A DNA stretch of 64,000 bases, from the NCBI RefSeq assembly GCF_020685205.1, contig NZ_JAJERB010000011.1, positions 62,001 to 126,000 on the forward strand, read 5' to 3'. Positions within the stretch are counted from its first letter, which is position 1, and every line of letters begins with the position of its first letter. Shown piece after piece: positions 1 through 8,698 of the stretch. The position numbers and the translations under genes were made by a program. The notes beneath the pieces are model-generated. The model was not told where the DNA came from and made no database searches. It was given only the letters and a program-made list of their open reading frames with translations. Origin of the DNA: Hymenobacter translucens (GTDB taxonomy: Bacteria > Bacteroidota > Bacteroidia > Cytophagales > Hymenobacteraceae).

Positions 1-1176
1 GTAGCTGCGCAGGCTGCGCTCGTCGAGCGAGTGGTAGCCGGCCAGCACAAGTCCTACCGTGGTGGCATACATGGGCGACTTCACCGCTTCGATCTTGCTT
101 TTACCCAGGTGCTCGTTGGGGTAGCCGATACGGGTGTCGAGGCCGGTTACGTACTCGGTGAGCTGTACCAGGTTCTGCAGCTGGGAGCCGCCGCCGGTCA
201 GCACGATGCCGGCCGCCAGCTTGTCGGCGTGGCCGGTGCGCTGAATCTCGGCGTACACCAGTTCGATGATTTCCTCCATCCGGGCCTCGATGATGTAGGC
301 CAGGTTTTTCAGGGAAATTTCCTTGGGCGCCCGGTCGCGCAGGCCGGGGATGCTTACGATTTCGTAGTCGGAGGCTTCCTCGGCAATGGCTTTGCCGAAC
401 TTCACCTTCAGCTGCTCGGCCTGGTTCTGCATCACCAGGCAGCCCTGCTTGATGTCGGAGGTCACGATGTTACCGCCGAAGGGCAGCACGGCCGCGTGGC
501 GGATGATGCCGTCCTTGAAGATGGCCAGGTCGGTGGTGCCGCCGCCAATGTCAATCAGCGCCACGCCGGCTTCCTTCTCCTCGTCGCTCAGCACCGACAT
601 CGAGGACGCCAACGGCTCCAGGATGAGGTTGTCGATTTCGAGGCCGGCCTTGGTCACGCACTTGTTGATGTTGTTGATAGCCGTGCTCTGGGCCGTGATG
701 ATGTGGAAGTTGCCTTCCAGGCGCACGCCGGCGTGGCCCACGGGCTCCATGATGCCTTCCTCGTAGTCCACCTTGTAGTCCTGGGGCATCACGTGGATGA
801 TTTCGGAGCCGGGCGGCGTGACGAGCCGGTACATGTCGTTGGTGAGGCGGTTTACATCCTCCACGGTGATTTCCGTTTCGGCGGAAGCGCGGGTGATGCT
901 GCCGTTGTGCTGCAGGCTGCGGATGTGCTGGCCGGCAATGCCCACGTTCACGACGCCGATGTTGATGCCCGACTGTTCTTCGGCCTGGCGAATGGCCTTG
1001 CGGATGGCATCCACGGTCTTGTCGATGTTGGACACAATGCCGCGCACGACGCCTTCCGACACAGCTTTGCCCATGCCCAGAATTTCGAGCTTGCCAAACT
1101 CGTTTTTACGCCCTACCAGGGCGCATATTTTAGTGGTACCTATGTCGAGGCCGACTACAATCTTCTCGTTGTGCAT
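1..1176 (-). CDS. ftsA: Cell division protein FtsA (3' end cut by window edge)
   Basis: Actin-like ATPase that tethers FtsZ to the inner membrane at the septum and recruits the divisome. The translation starts MHNEKIVVGLDIGTTK, with the phosphate-1 loop at residues 9-16, a second phosphate loop (DIGGGTTD) near residue 205 and the adenosine motif (LTGGGSQL) near residue 325; these are the three actin-fold signatures. The ATG at 1176 lies just before the first beta strand, as usual. The frame stays open to base 1 (392 codons), so the C-terminal region with the membrane-targeting helix lies outside the window. It follows ftsQ by 85 bp at the distal end of the dcw operon; ftsZ would be expected next. 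Confidence 0.96.
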   Translation of the reverse strand, partial: MHNEKIVVGLDIGTTKICALVGRKNEFGKLEILGMGKAVSEGVVRGIVSNIDKTVDAIRKAIRQAEEQSGINIGVVNVGIAGQHIRSLQHNGSITRASAETEITVEDVNRLTNDMYRLVTPPGSEIIHVMPQDYKVDYEEGIMEPVGHAGVRLEGNFHIITAQSTAINNINKCVTKAGLEIDNLILEPLASSMSVLSDEEKEAGVALIDIGGGTTDLAIFKDGIIRHAAVLPFGGNIVTSDIKQGCLVMQNQAEQLKVKFGKAIAEEASDYEIVSIPGLRDRAPKEISLKNLAYIIEARMEEIIELVYAEIQRTGHADKLAAGIVLTGGGSQLQNLVQLTEYVTGLDTRIGYPNEHLGKSKIEAVKSPMYATTVGLVLAGYHSLDERSLRSY

Positions 1177-1261
1177 GGAGGTCTGAGGGGCGAGTGGGTT
1201 GCGGTTGAGCGGTGTGTTTGCTTCAAAAACGCCGTTTTTAGACGTAAAAACGGGCCTGGGG

Positions 1262-2026
1262 TTATTCACAGATGATCTGGTCCTTGAATTCGACGTTGAC
1301 CCGGTGATAGGTGTCCCAGCCGAGAACCGGTGGAATTTGACGGTAAAATACCATCAGTTTCGCAAATTTCTCGGAAATATTATCAGGAAGGCCGAATTCT
1401 ATGCGTTGGTCGCCTACCTGTTGGGTAAACGAAACCTTGCCGTTGGGGGCAATAAAGAGCTCCGCCACCTGAGCCCGCCAGAACGGATGCTCGTCGATGT
1501 AGCGCAAAAGCTCGAGGTAGTGGCGGCCGGTGGAGTCCTGAAAAAACCGGGACTGCAGGGGCTGCCCGCCCAGGCGGGAGATGGGCACCACCCGGGCCGT
1601 AAACAGGGGTGACAGCGGCAGCTGCTGCCCTTCGGCGTCCAGGTAGGTGTCGAGGCGGGCGTCGGGGTGGGTAAGGCGGGCAATGGGGCGGTTCTGGCGC
1701 ACGTCGGCGTGGAGGTTGCCGGCCAGATCGCGGTACACCTGGGCGTCCTTCACGAAGCTATGGGCCCGGAGCCGCGCTTCCAGTGCCCGCAGATCGAGGT
1801 CGGCGGGGTGAGCACCCCGCAGGGGCTCCTGGCCATTGCGCGTGAGCAGTGCCCTCACTTCCTTTTCGCTGATGAAGTAGTTGTTGAACTCATTGCTGAT
1901 GGTGACGATGATGTCGCCCACGGGCCGGTCGGCCTGCCGTACGCCGGCAAACACCGCCAAGCCCGAGAGCAGCACAAGGCACCCGGTAGCGAAAATTAAG
2001 TTATTTACCTTACGCTTCAACTCCAT
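1262..2026 (-). CDS. ftsQ: Cell division protein FtsQ/DivIB
   Basis: Bitopic membrane protein of the FtsQBL divisome subcomplex. The 254-residue product has a short basic cytoplasmic N-terminus, one membrane span at about residues 9-28 and a periplasmic part whose first segment (about 37-105, from DIIVTISNEFNN) has the character of a POTRA domain, followed by the FtsQ domain to the end. Sequence of this family is weakly conserved, so the call also relies on its position between murC and ftsA. The ATG overlaps the 3' end of murC by 17 bp, consistent with translational coupling inside the dcw operon. Confidence 0.9.
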   Translation of the reverse strand: MELKRKVNNLIFATGCLVLLSGLAVFAGVRQADRPVGDIIVTISNEFNNYFISEKEVRALLTRNGQEPLRGAHPADLDLRALEARLRAHSFVKDAQVYRDLAGNLHADVRQNRPIARLTHPDARLDTYLDAEGQQLPLSPLFTARVVPISRLGGQPLQSRFFQDSTGRHYLELLRYIDEHPFWRAQVAELFIAPNGKVSFTQQVGDQRIEFGLPDNISEKFAKLMVFYRQIPPVLGWDTYHRVNVEFKDQIICE

Positions 2027-3428
2027 TCCAGCGAATATTTAAAATATTCTTTAAAAGTGGTACCAGCTGGTCGATGTCACCGGCCCCCACGGTTGCCAGA
2101 ACATCGAAATCCTGCTCATTTTCAGCACCCTCCAACACCTGCTGCCGGGTCTGCAACGATTTTTTTGGGGCCGTTATTTGGGACAAAATCAATTCCGACG
2201 TTACCCCTTCCAAAGGCAGCTCCCGGGCCGGGTAGATAGCCAGCAGAATCACCTCGTCGGCCAGGCTCAGGCTCTCGGCAAAACCGGGTGCAAAGTCGCG
2301 GGTGCGGGTGAACAGGTGGGGCTGAAACACGACCCGCAGGCGCTTGCCCAGGTACAGGGCGCGCAAGGAGCGTAGAAAGGCCTCAATCTCGCGCGGATGG
2401 TGGGCGTAGTCGTCGACGTACACCTTGTCCGGGGTCGTGAGGACGAACTCAAACCGGCGCTTCACGCCCCGGTAAGCCGCCACGGCGCCGCGCAGCGCCT
2501 CCTCCCCTACCTGCTCCAGCTGAGCCACGCAGGCGGCGGCCAACATGTTCTCGACGTTGTGAAAGCCCGGCACGGCCAGCTCCAGACCTGCAACCGTTCC
2601 CTGGGGACTGTGCAGATCAAACCGGAACTGGTGGCCCCGGGCCGTGATGCCATCGGCGTAGAGTTCGGGGCCCTGCGCGGCAGACAGCCCGTAGTGAACC
2701 ACCCGCACGCCGGGCCGCACCGCCGCGGCCACGCTCTGGTCAGCGGTGTGGTTGAGAATCAGCGTGCCACCGGGCCGGATCTGGCTTACAAACTGCCGGA
2801 ACGACTCCACGAGGCTTTCCTTGTCGCCATAGATGTCGAGGTGGTCGGCGTCGGTGCTCGTGACGATGGCAATATCCGGGTGCAAAGTCAGGAAGCTGCG
2901 GTCGTACTCATCGGCTTCCACCACGATGGGCGCATCGGGCTCGGTGCTCAGCAGCAGGTTGGAGCCCAGGTTTACGGCAATGCCGCCCAGAAATGCTGAG
3001 CAAGGCACGCCGGCGTGGTGCAGCAAGTGGGCGACCATCGACGAGGTCGTGGTTTTGCCGTGGGTGCCGGCCACGGCAATGGTGCGGTGCCCGGCCGTGA
3101 GCAAGCCCAGCACCTGGCTGCGCTTGCGGATGTCGTAGCCCTGCTCCCGCAGCCAGGCCCATTCCCGGTGGTCTTTCGGAATGGCCGGCGTGAGTACCAC
3201 CAGGGTCTGCGCCAGGTTTTCGCGCACCACAGCCGGAATCTGCTCAACCGCGTCGGCGTAGTGAATCACGATGCCCTCGGCCGTCAGGGCTTCGGTCAGG
3301 GGCGTAGCCGTCTTGTCGTAGCCGCTTACCTGGTGGCCGTTGGCCTGAAACCAGCGCGCCAGCGCCGACATGCCGATGCCGCCGATGCCGAGGAAGTAAA
3401 CGTAAGGAAATGCAGCTACGGGACTCAC
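2010..3428 (-). CDS. murC: UDP-N-acetylmuramate--L-alanine ligase
   Basis: Cytoplasmic Mur ligase that adds L-alanine to UDP-MurNAc, the first amino acid of the peptidoglycan stem. The 472-residue protein shows the N-terminal UDP-binding Rossmann loop GIGGIGMS (residues 14-21), the Mur ligase P-loop GTHGKTTT (121-128) and the central EADEYDRSF segment typical of MurC. Length is normal for the family. The only reasonable start is a GTG at 3428, since the Rossmann strand begins about 8 residues later. It sits between murG and ftsQ and overlaps ftsQ by 17 bp. Confidence 0.96.
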   Translation of the reverse strand: MSPVAAFPYVYFLGIGGIGMSALARWFQANGHQVSGYDKTATPLTEALTAEGIVIHYADAVEQIPAVVRENLAQTLVVLTPAIPKDHREWAWLREQGYDIRKRSQVLGLLTAGHRTIAVAGTHGKTTTSSMVAHLLHHAGVPCSAFLGGIAVNLGSNLLLSTEPDAPIVVEADEYDRSFLTLHPDIAIVTSTDADHLDIYGDKESLVESFRQFVSQIRPGGTLILNHTADQSVAAAVRPGVRVVHYGLSAAQGPELYADGITARGHQFRFDLHSPQGTVAGLELAVPGFHNVENMLAAACVAQLEQVGEEALRGAVAAYRGVKRRFEFVLTTPDKVYVDDYAHHPREIEAFLRSLRALYLGKRLRVVFQPHLFTRTRDFAPGFAESLSLADEVILLAIYPARELPLEGVTSELILSQITAPKKSLQTRQQVLEGAENEQDFDVLATVGAGDIDQLVPLLKNILNIRWNGVEA

Positions 3429-3494
3429 TGTTAATTAAGAATTAGTAATTAAGAATTAAAAATTGATCGGCCGATGCCGTCAATTCCTATGTGG
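3429..3494. repeat. AT-rich spacer with short AATTA-type repeats
   Basis: The 66-bp murG-murC spacer contains a strongly AT-rich tract (about 3430-3463) made of repeated TTAATTAAGAATT / GAATTAGTAATT units. It contrasts with the GC-rich genes on either side and resembles the inverted repeat beside xylA at 62,107-62,201. It may be a decayed copy of a dispersed repeat. No promoter or terminator is evident in it. Confidence 0.4.
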
Positions 3495-4625
3495 TCAGCT
3501 GTGGTCCATCAGGTGAATAAGCTCATCAACAATGGTGGCGGTGGCGTCGGGGTGGGCCAGGGCGCGCACGTTGGCGGCCAGCTGCTGCTGTCGGGGCAAA
3601 TCACTGAGCAAGGCAAGAGCGGCGGCGTAAAGCTGGGTTGGCGCCTCGGCGTCCGAGACGAGCAGGGCGGCCTGGCGCTGCACCAACGCCTGGGCGTTCT
3701 TGGTCTGGTGGTCTTCGGCCACGTTGGGGGAGGGCACCAGGATGCTGGGCTTGCCGGTCAGGCACAGCTCCGACACCGACAGCGCCCCGGCCCGGCTTAC
3801 CACCACGTCGGCGACGGCATAAGCCAGGTCCATGCGCTGCACAAACTCCCGGGCCTGCAGGCCATCCGCCGCGAAAGGCTTGATCTGCTCTACGGCCTGG
3901 GGGTAGTAAAGCTTGCCGGTTTGCCAGATCAGCTGCACCCCGGCGTCGCGCAGGCGGCCTAGGGCGGCAGCAGTGGCCTGGTTAAGCGTGCGGGCGCCCA
4001 GGCTGCCGCCAATCACGAGCAAGGTCTTCTTTTCGGCGGAGAGGCCAAAGTACTCCAGGGCTTCCGCGCGGCTGCCGCTGGCAATTTCGGTGCGCACGGG
4101 GTTGCCGGTCAGCACGAGGCGGTCGGCGGGAAAAAACTTCTCCATACCCTCGTAAGCCACGCAGATGCGGTCCACGCGGCGGCTGAGCAGCTTGTTGACC
4201 AGGCCGGCATAGGAGTTCTGCTCCTGAATCAGGGACGGAATGGCCCGGGATGTGGCGGCCAGCAGCACCGGGGCCGAAGCGTAGCCGCCCACGCCCACTA
4301 CGGCGTCGGGCCGGAACTGCTCAATCAGCTTGCCCGCGGCCCGCACCGAGCGGAACACCTTGACCGGAAACATGAGGTTCTGGGGCGTGAGCCGGCGCTG
4401 CAGCCCGCTGATGTCGAGGCCCACAATCTGGTAGCCGGCCTCGGGCACGCGGGTCATTTCCATCCGACCGTTGGCGCCCACAAACAGGATTTCGGCGTCG
4501 GGCTGGCGGCGGCGCAGCTCGTTGGCAATAGCCACCGCCGGAAAAATGTGCCCGCCCGTGCCCCCGCCACTGATGATGACGCGGTACGGGTGCGGAACGG
4601 CGCTACGGTTGAGGTGCTTGGACAC
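3495..4625 (-). CDS. murG: UDP-N-acetylglucosamine--LPS/lipid I GlcNAc transferase MurG
   Basis: Peripheral inner-membrane GT28 glycosyltransferase that adds GlcNAc to lipid I to make lipid II. The N-terminal glycine-rich loop SGGGTGGHIFPA directly follows the first strand (YRVII), and the second G-loop (IGGSLGART) lies mid-protein; the C-terminal half has the donor-binding segment with PSPNVAEDHQTKNA. The frame is open further upstream to a TTG at 4676, but a GTG at 4625 gives a 376-residue protein closer to the family norm (about 360) with a short leader, so that start is preferred. Located between ftsW and murC in the dcw operon. Confidence 0.93.
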   Translation of the reverse strand: MSKHLNRSAVPHPYRVIISGGGTGGHIFPAVAIANELRRRQPDAEILFVGANGRMEMTRVPEAGYQIVGLDISGLQRRLTPQNLMFPVKVFRSVRAAGKLIEQFRPDAVVGVGGYASAPVLLAATSRAIPSLIQEQNSYAGLVNKLLSRRVDRICVAYEGMEKFFPADRLVLTGNPVRTEIASGSRAEALEYFGLSAEKKTLLVIGGSLGARTLNQATAAALGRLRDAGVQLIWQTGKLYYPQAVEQIKPFAADGLQAREFVQRMDLAYAVADVVVSRAGALSVSELCLTGKPSILVPSPNVAEDHQTKNAQALVQRQAALLVSDAEAPTQLYAAALALLSDLPRQQQLAANVRALAHPDATATIVDELIHLMDHS

Positions 4626-4709
4626 TGAGAAGATGCTGAATAGATAACGCGGCCGAAATGAAAACTGGAAAAGCAAATTGTTGTGCTTTCCTTTTTTCCA
4701 CTGGTACCG

Positions 4710-5888
4710 CTAGGCGTAGGCCGATTTGCGGGGAATGCGGATGGTGTCTTCGGGCTCTCCGGTCATGGGGCGGATTTCATGCTCGCCCCGGCTTACGCTC
4801 AGGATAATACCGATGCTGATGCCGGTAAAGATCAGCGAGGTGCCGCCCATACTGAGCAGAGGCAGCGGCAGACCGGTAATCGGGCCCAGCCCCACGGCTA
4901 CGCCCATGTTGACCATGGCCTGCAAGACCAGACTAAAGCTCAGACCGGCCGATAGCAACCCGCCAAAAGCCCCGTAGCTGTTCATCACGGTTTTCAGGCC
5001 CCGGTAGAGAAAGGCCAGGTAGAGAAACAAAACAAAGCAGCCGCCGAGCATGCCGTACTCTTCCAGGATGATGGCGAAGATGAAGTCGGAGTACGGGTGG
5101 GGCAGAATGTTGCGCTCGGTGCTCTGCCCCGGCCCCTTGCCGGTAACGCCGCCGGTGGCAATGGCAATGTAGCTGTGCTCGAGCTGGAAGGGCACCGGCT
5201 TGCTCTTGTCGGTGAAATTCTCGATACGGGAAATAAAGGTTTTGCCGCGCTGGCCCGAGGCCAGGCCAATGCCGCCCACCACGGCCCCGATGGCTACCAT
5301 CACGGCCATCTGCTTGATGGGCACCCGGCCGATAAACATCAGCAGCAGGCAGGTGGCAAACAGCAGCAGGGCGGTGGAGGCGTTGGTCAGGATGATGAGC
5401 CCGCAGATAACGCCGATCCAGAGCATTACAGGTAGCAGCGTGGTTTTAAAGTCCTGCACGTGCTGCTGCCGGCGGCTGAGCATGCTGGCCAGGTGAGAAA
5501 TCAACGCCAGCTTGGCCAGGTCGGAGGGCTGGAAGGTCTGGTTGATAACCGGGATGGTCAGCCAGCGGGAAGCCTCGTTGATGGCGCCGCCCATAAAGAA
5601 GGTGAACAGCAGCAGCGGCACCGAAATCAGCAGGGCGTAGAGCGAGAGCCGGGAATAGTAGCGGTAGTCGATGCGGTGCGCCAGCCACATAAACGCCAGA
5701 CCCACGAAGATCAGGCCGGTGTGCTTGATCAGGAAGTACTCGGTGTTGCCGCCCATCTTCTTATAGGCCAGCGTACCGGTGGCGGAGTACACCACGGCAA
5801 TGGAAATGCCGGAGAACAGAATCACGATGCCCCACAGAATGGCATCCCCCTTCAGGTTTCGCTGCAGCCAGGTTTTGATTGGGTCCAT
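4710..5888 (-). CDS. ftsW: SEDS-family lipid II polymerase FtsW
   Basis: Polytopic inner-membrane glycosyltransferase of the SEDS family that polymerises lipid II at the septum with its cognate PBP (FtsI in this operon). The 392-residue protein has about ten hydrophobic helices, starting at residue 14 (DAILWGIVILFSGISI), and the family's conserved C-terminal stretch with GxxxGLPLPLLSMGGTS near residues 345-362. It begins with an ATG at 5888, 71 bp downstream of murD. RodA is the alternative SEDS protein, but the dcw location and the neighbouring ftsI favour FtsW. Confidence 0.95.
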   Translation of the reverse strand: MDPIKTWLQRNLKGDAILWGIVILFSGISIAVVYSATGTLAYKKMGGNTEYFLIKHTGLIFVGLAFMWLAHRIDYRYYSRLSLYALLISVPLLLFTFFMGGAINEASRWLTIPVINQTFQPSDLAKLALISHLASMLSRRQQHVQDFKTTLLPVMLWIGVICGLIILTNASTALLLFATCLLLMFIGRVPIKQMAVMVAIGAVVGGIGLASGQRGKTFISRIENFTDKSKPVPFQLEHSYIAIATGGVTGKGPGQSTERNILPHPYSDFIFAIILEEYGMLGGCFVLFLYLAFLYRGLKTVMNSYGAFGGLLSAGLSFSLVLQAMVNMGVAVGLGPITGLPLPLLSMGGTSLIFTGISIGIILSVSRGEHEIRPMTGEPEDTIRIPRKSAYA

Positions 5889-5959
5889 GCTTGGTTTAGA
5901 GCTTAGAGATGAGAGCTTGGAACTAAGGAAAGTGCGTGTGAAACAGGTGCCGGAACGAT

Positions 5960-7363
5960 CTACGCGCTTGGTTCCTGGCTCTCAGGTCTCAGTTCCTTTA
6001 CCGCCTCAGCGAATTGCCGGCCGCGGTCTTCGTAGTTCTTGAACAGGTCGAACGAAGCGCAGGCCGGGGACAGCAGCACCACGTCGCCGGACCGGGCCAG
6101 CTCCGCGGCGCGGCGCACCGCCTCGCGCACGTCCCGGGTTTCCTCGACGTGCGGCACGATTTCGCCGAAGCTGGCCTGCAGCTTGGCGTTGTCGACACCG
6201 AGGCAGATCAGCGCCTTTACTTTCTCCCGGGCCAGGGGCAGCAGCGTGGTGTAGTCGTTGCCCTTGTCGGTGCCGCCGGCAATCCAGACGATGGGAGCCT
6301 TCACGCCGTCGAGGGCGTACCAGGCGGCTTCCACGTTGGTCGCCTTGGAGTCGTTGATAAAGCGGGCGCCGCCGATTTCGCCGACGGGCTGGAGGCGGTG
6401 CTCGGCATTCTGAAAGGTGGGCAGGCCGGCTTCAATCTGCTCCACGGTCAGGCCCGCCACGCGGGCGGCCAGCACGGCGGCGGCTATGTTCTGGCGGTTG
6501 TGCAGCCCGATGAGCGGGGAGCCGGCAATGCTGATGGTTTCCTCGCCGTCATCCTGCACCTGCGGAATGTGCACGCGCAGCTCGGTCTCGGAGCGGTAGG
6601 ACGCGGCCGTGCGGGCGTCGGGGCGCTGGTGCAGGCTGAAGGGCAGGTCATTGGTATCGACGAACACCGATTGGTACTCGCGCTGAATCACCTTGTCGTC
6701 GGCGTTGTAGATAAAGTAGCTGCTGCTGTCGAGGTTGCGGGTGATGCGCAGCTTGGCCTGGGCGTATCTCTCCAGGGAGTAGTCGTAGCGGTCGAGGTGG
6801 TCGGGGGTGATGTTGAGCAGCATCGCCACCGTGGGCCGGAAGTCGTAGGAGTCGTCGAGCTGAAAAGAGCTCAGCTCCAGCACGTACCAGTCGTACTGGT
6901 CGTCAATCACCAGCTCGGCGAAGCTGTAGCCCACGTTGCCGCCCAGCCCGACCCTGTAGCCGGCTGCCTGGAGCAGGTGGTGGGTGAGCAGGGTGGTCGT
7001 GGTTTTGCCGTTGGTGCCGGTAATGGCGATGATACGGGCCTTGGTGTAGCGGCTGGCCAGGTCGATTTCCGAAATCACCCGGATGCCTTTTTCCCGCACG
7101 GCCTTCATCACGGCGGCCTTTTCCGGAATCCCGGGGCTTTTCACGATTTCTGAGGCGCTCAGAATCTCCTCCAGCGTGTGGGTGCCTTCCTCAAACCGGA
7201 TACCCGCCGCCATCAGCTTTTCGCGGTACTGGGGCTTGAGCGGGCCGCCGTCCGACACGAACACGTCGTAACCCTTGGCCTGGGCCAGCAGCGCCGCCCC
7301 TACCCCACTTTCGCCGGAGCCGAGCACAACCAACTTTTTTCCGGAACCTGCCTGCGTCGTCAT
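5960..7363 (-). CDS. murD: UDP-N-acetylmuramoyl-L-alanine--D-glutamate ligase
   Basis: Cytoplasmic Mur ligase that adds D-glutamate to UDP-MurNAc-L-Ala. The 467-residue protein has the N-terminal nucleotide-sugar loop (VLGSGESGVGAALLA, from residue 13), the ATP P-loop ITGTNGKTTTT near residue 114 and the ligase motif HRLQPVGEIGGARFINDSKAT typical of MurD in its C-terminal half. The ATG at 7363 is separated from the mraY stop codon by only three bases, so the two are certainly co-transcribed and probably co-translated. Confidence 0.96.
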   Translation of the reverse strand: MTTQAGSGKKLVVLGSGESGVGAALLAQAKGYDVFVSDGGPLKPQYREKLMAAGIRFEEGTHTLEEILSASEIVKSPGIPEKAAVMKAVREKGIRVISEIDLASRYTKARIIAITGTNGKTTTTLLTHHLLQAAGYRVGLGGNVGYSFAELVIDDQYDWYVLELSSFQLDDSYDFRPTVAMLLNITPDHLDRYDYSLERYAQAKLRITRNLDSSSYFIYNADDKVIQREYQSVFVDTNDLPFSLHQRPDARTAASYRSETELRVHIPQVQDDGEETISIAGSPLIGLHNRQNIAAAVLAARVAGLTVEQIEAGLPTFQNAEHRLQPVGEIGGARFINDSKATNVEAAWYALDGVKAPIVWIAGGTDKGNDYTTLLPLAREKVKALICLGVDNAKLQASFGEIVPHVEETRDVREAVRRAAELARSGDVVLLSPACASFDLFKNYEDRGRQFAEAVKELRPESQEPSA

Positions 7364-7366
7364 GGC

Positions 7367-8587
7367 TTAGCGGAGCTTAAGGGTAACGAGGGTGAAGATG
7401 GCCAGCATGATGCCCACAATCCAGAAGCGCGACACGATCTTGGACTCGTGGTAGCCGAGCTTCTGGTAGTGGTGGTGCAGGGGCGACATCCGCAGCAGGC
7501 GGCGGCCTTCGCCGTATTTGCGCTTGGTGTACTTAAAGTAGCTCACCTGCACCATCACCGAGAGGTTTTCAATCAGGAACACCCCGCAGAGCACCGGAAT
7601 CAGCAGCTCCTTGCGGATGATGAGGGCCAGCACGGCGATGATGCCGCCCAGCGCCAGGGAGCCGGTGTCGCCCATGAACACCTGGGCCGGGTAAGAGTTG
7701 TACCACAGAAAGCCGATGCAGGCTCCCACAAAGGCGGTACAGAAGATTACCAGCTCGCCCGAGTTCGGGATGAACATGATGTCGAGGTAGTCGGCCAGCA
7801 GGGCGTTGCCACTCACAAAGGCGAGAATAGCCAGCGTGACGCCGATGATGGCCGAGGTGCCGGCCGCCAGCCCGTCGAGGCCGTCGGTAAGGTTGGCCCC
7901 GTTGCTCACCGCCGTGATGATGACGATGACGATGGGAATGTAGAAGAAGGCGTAGTACTCGTTGAACACCGAGCCGGCCATGTCGAACAGGTCGCCATAG
8001 TTAATCTCGTTGTTTTTCATGAACGGCACCGTCGTAATCATCAGCTTCACATCCTGGTAGATGGTGCTGGCGTCCACGGCCGAGTAGGAGCCGTCGGGCA
8101 GCAGGTACTGGCGCACGGTCACGTCGTTGGAGATGAACAGCACCCAGCCCACGGTAATGCCCAGGCCTACCTGCCCCAGCACCTTGAAGCGTCCGCTCAG
8201 GCCCTCCTTGTTTTTCTGAAACACCTTGATGTAGTCGTCCAGAAAGCCGATCAGCCCCAGCCACACGGTGGAAAGCAGCATCAGCACGATGTAGGTGTTG
8301 TCGAGCTTGGCAAACAAAAGCACCGGCACGAGGATGGCCATCAGAATGATGAGGCCGCCCATGGTCGGGGTGCCCTTCTTCTCCAGCTGCCCCTGCAAAC
8401 CCAGGTCGCGCACGCTCTCCCCCACCTGCTTGCGCTGCAGCACCCGGATCAGCCGGCCGCCGAACAGCTGGGCAATGATGAGAGAGGTAATGACGGCCAT
8501 GGCCGCACGAAACGAAATAAACTGGAACACGCCCGCCCCTGGCAGGTGGTAATGCTTGTGCAGGTAATCAAAAAGGTAATAAAGCAT
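7367..8587 (-). CDS. mraY: Phospho-N-acetylmuramoyl-pentapeptide transferase MraY
   Basis: Integral membrane enzyme that moves phospho-MurNAc-pentapeptide from UDP onto undecaprenyl phosphate, giving lipid I. Visible family motifs are the Mg-binding GFLDDYIKV near residue 123, the [12 protein letters not shown] segment near residue 232 and the C-terminal PLHHHYQ histidine motif near residue 375. At 406 residues it is about 40 longer than the E. coli enzyme; the extra residues lie in a loop around residues 155-200 ([17 protein letters not shown]), which I recall as common in Bacteroidota MraY. The ATG is at 8587. Confidence 0.97.
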   Translation of the reverse strand: MLYYLFDYLHKHYHLPGAGVFQFISFRAAMAVITSLIIAQLFGGRLIRVLQRKQVGESVRDLGLQGQLEKKGTPTMGGLIILMAILVPVLLFAKLDNTYIVLMLLSTVWLGLIGFLDDYIKVFQKNKEGLSGRFKVLGQVGLGITVGWVLFISNDVTVRQYLLPDGSYSAVDASTIYQDVKLMITTVPFMKNNEINYGDLFDMAGSVFNEYYAFFYIPIVIVIITAVSNGANLTDGLDGLAAGTSAIIGVTLAILAFVSGNALLADYLDIMFIPNSGELVIFCTAFVGACIGFLWYNSYPAQVFMGDTGSLALGGIIAVLALIIRKELLIPVLCGVFLIENLSVMVQVSYFKYTKRKYGEGRRLLRMSPLHHHYQKLGYHESKIVSRFWIVGIMLAIFTLVTLKLR

Positions 8588-8698
8588 TGGTCGGGGCTAG
8601 GGGTGCGGTTTACTTCAAACAGCAAAGATTTTGAAATTTGGGTTGTGCTCAAACGTTGTGTTTCTGCGGATTTTGCAGTAGGCAGCGGCAGGTATGGG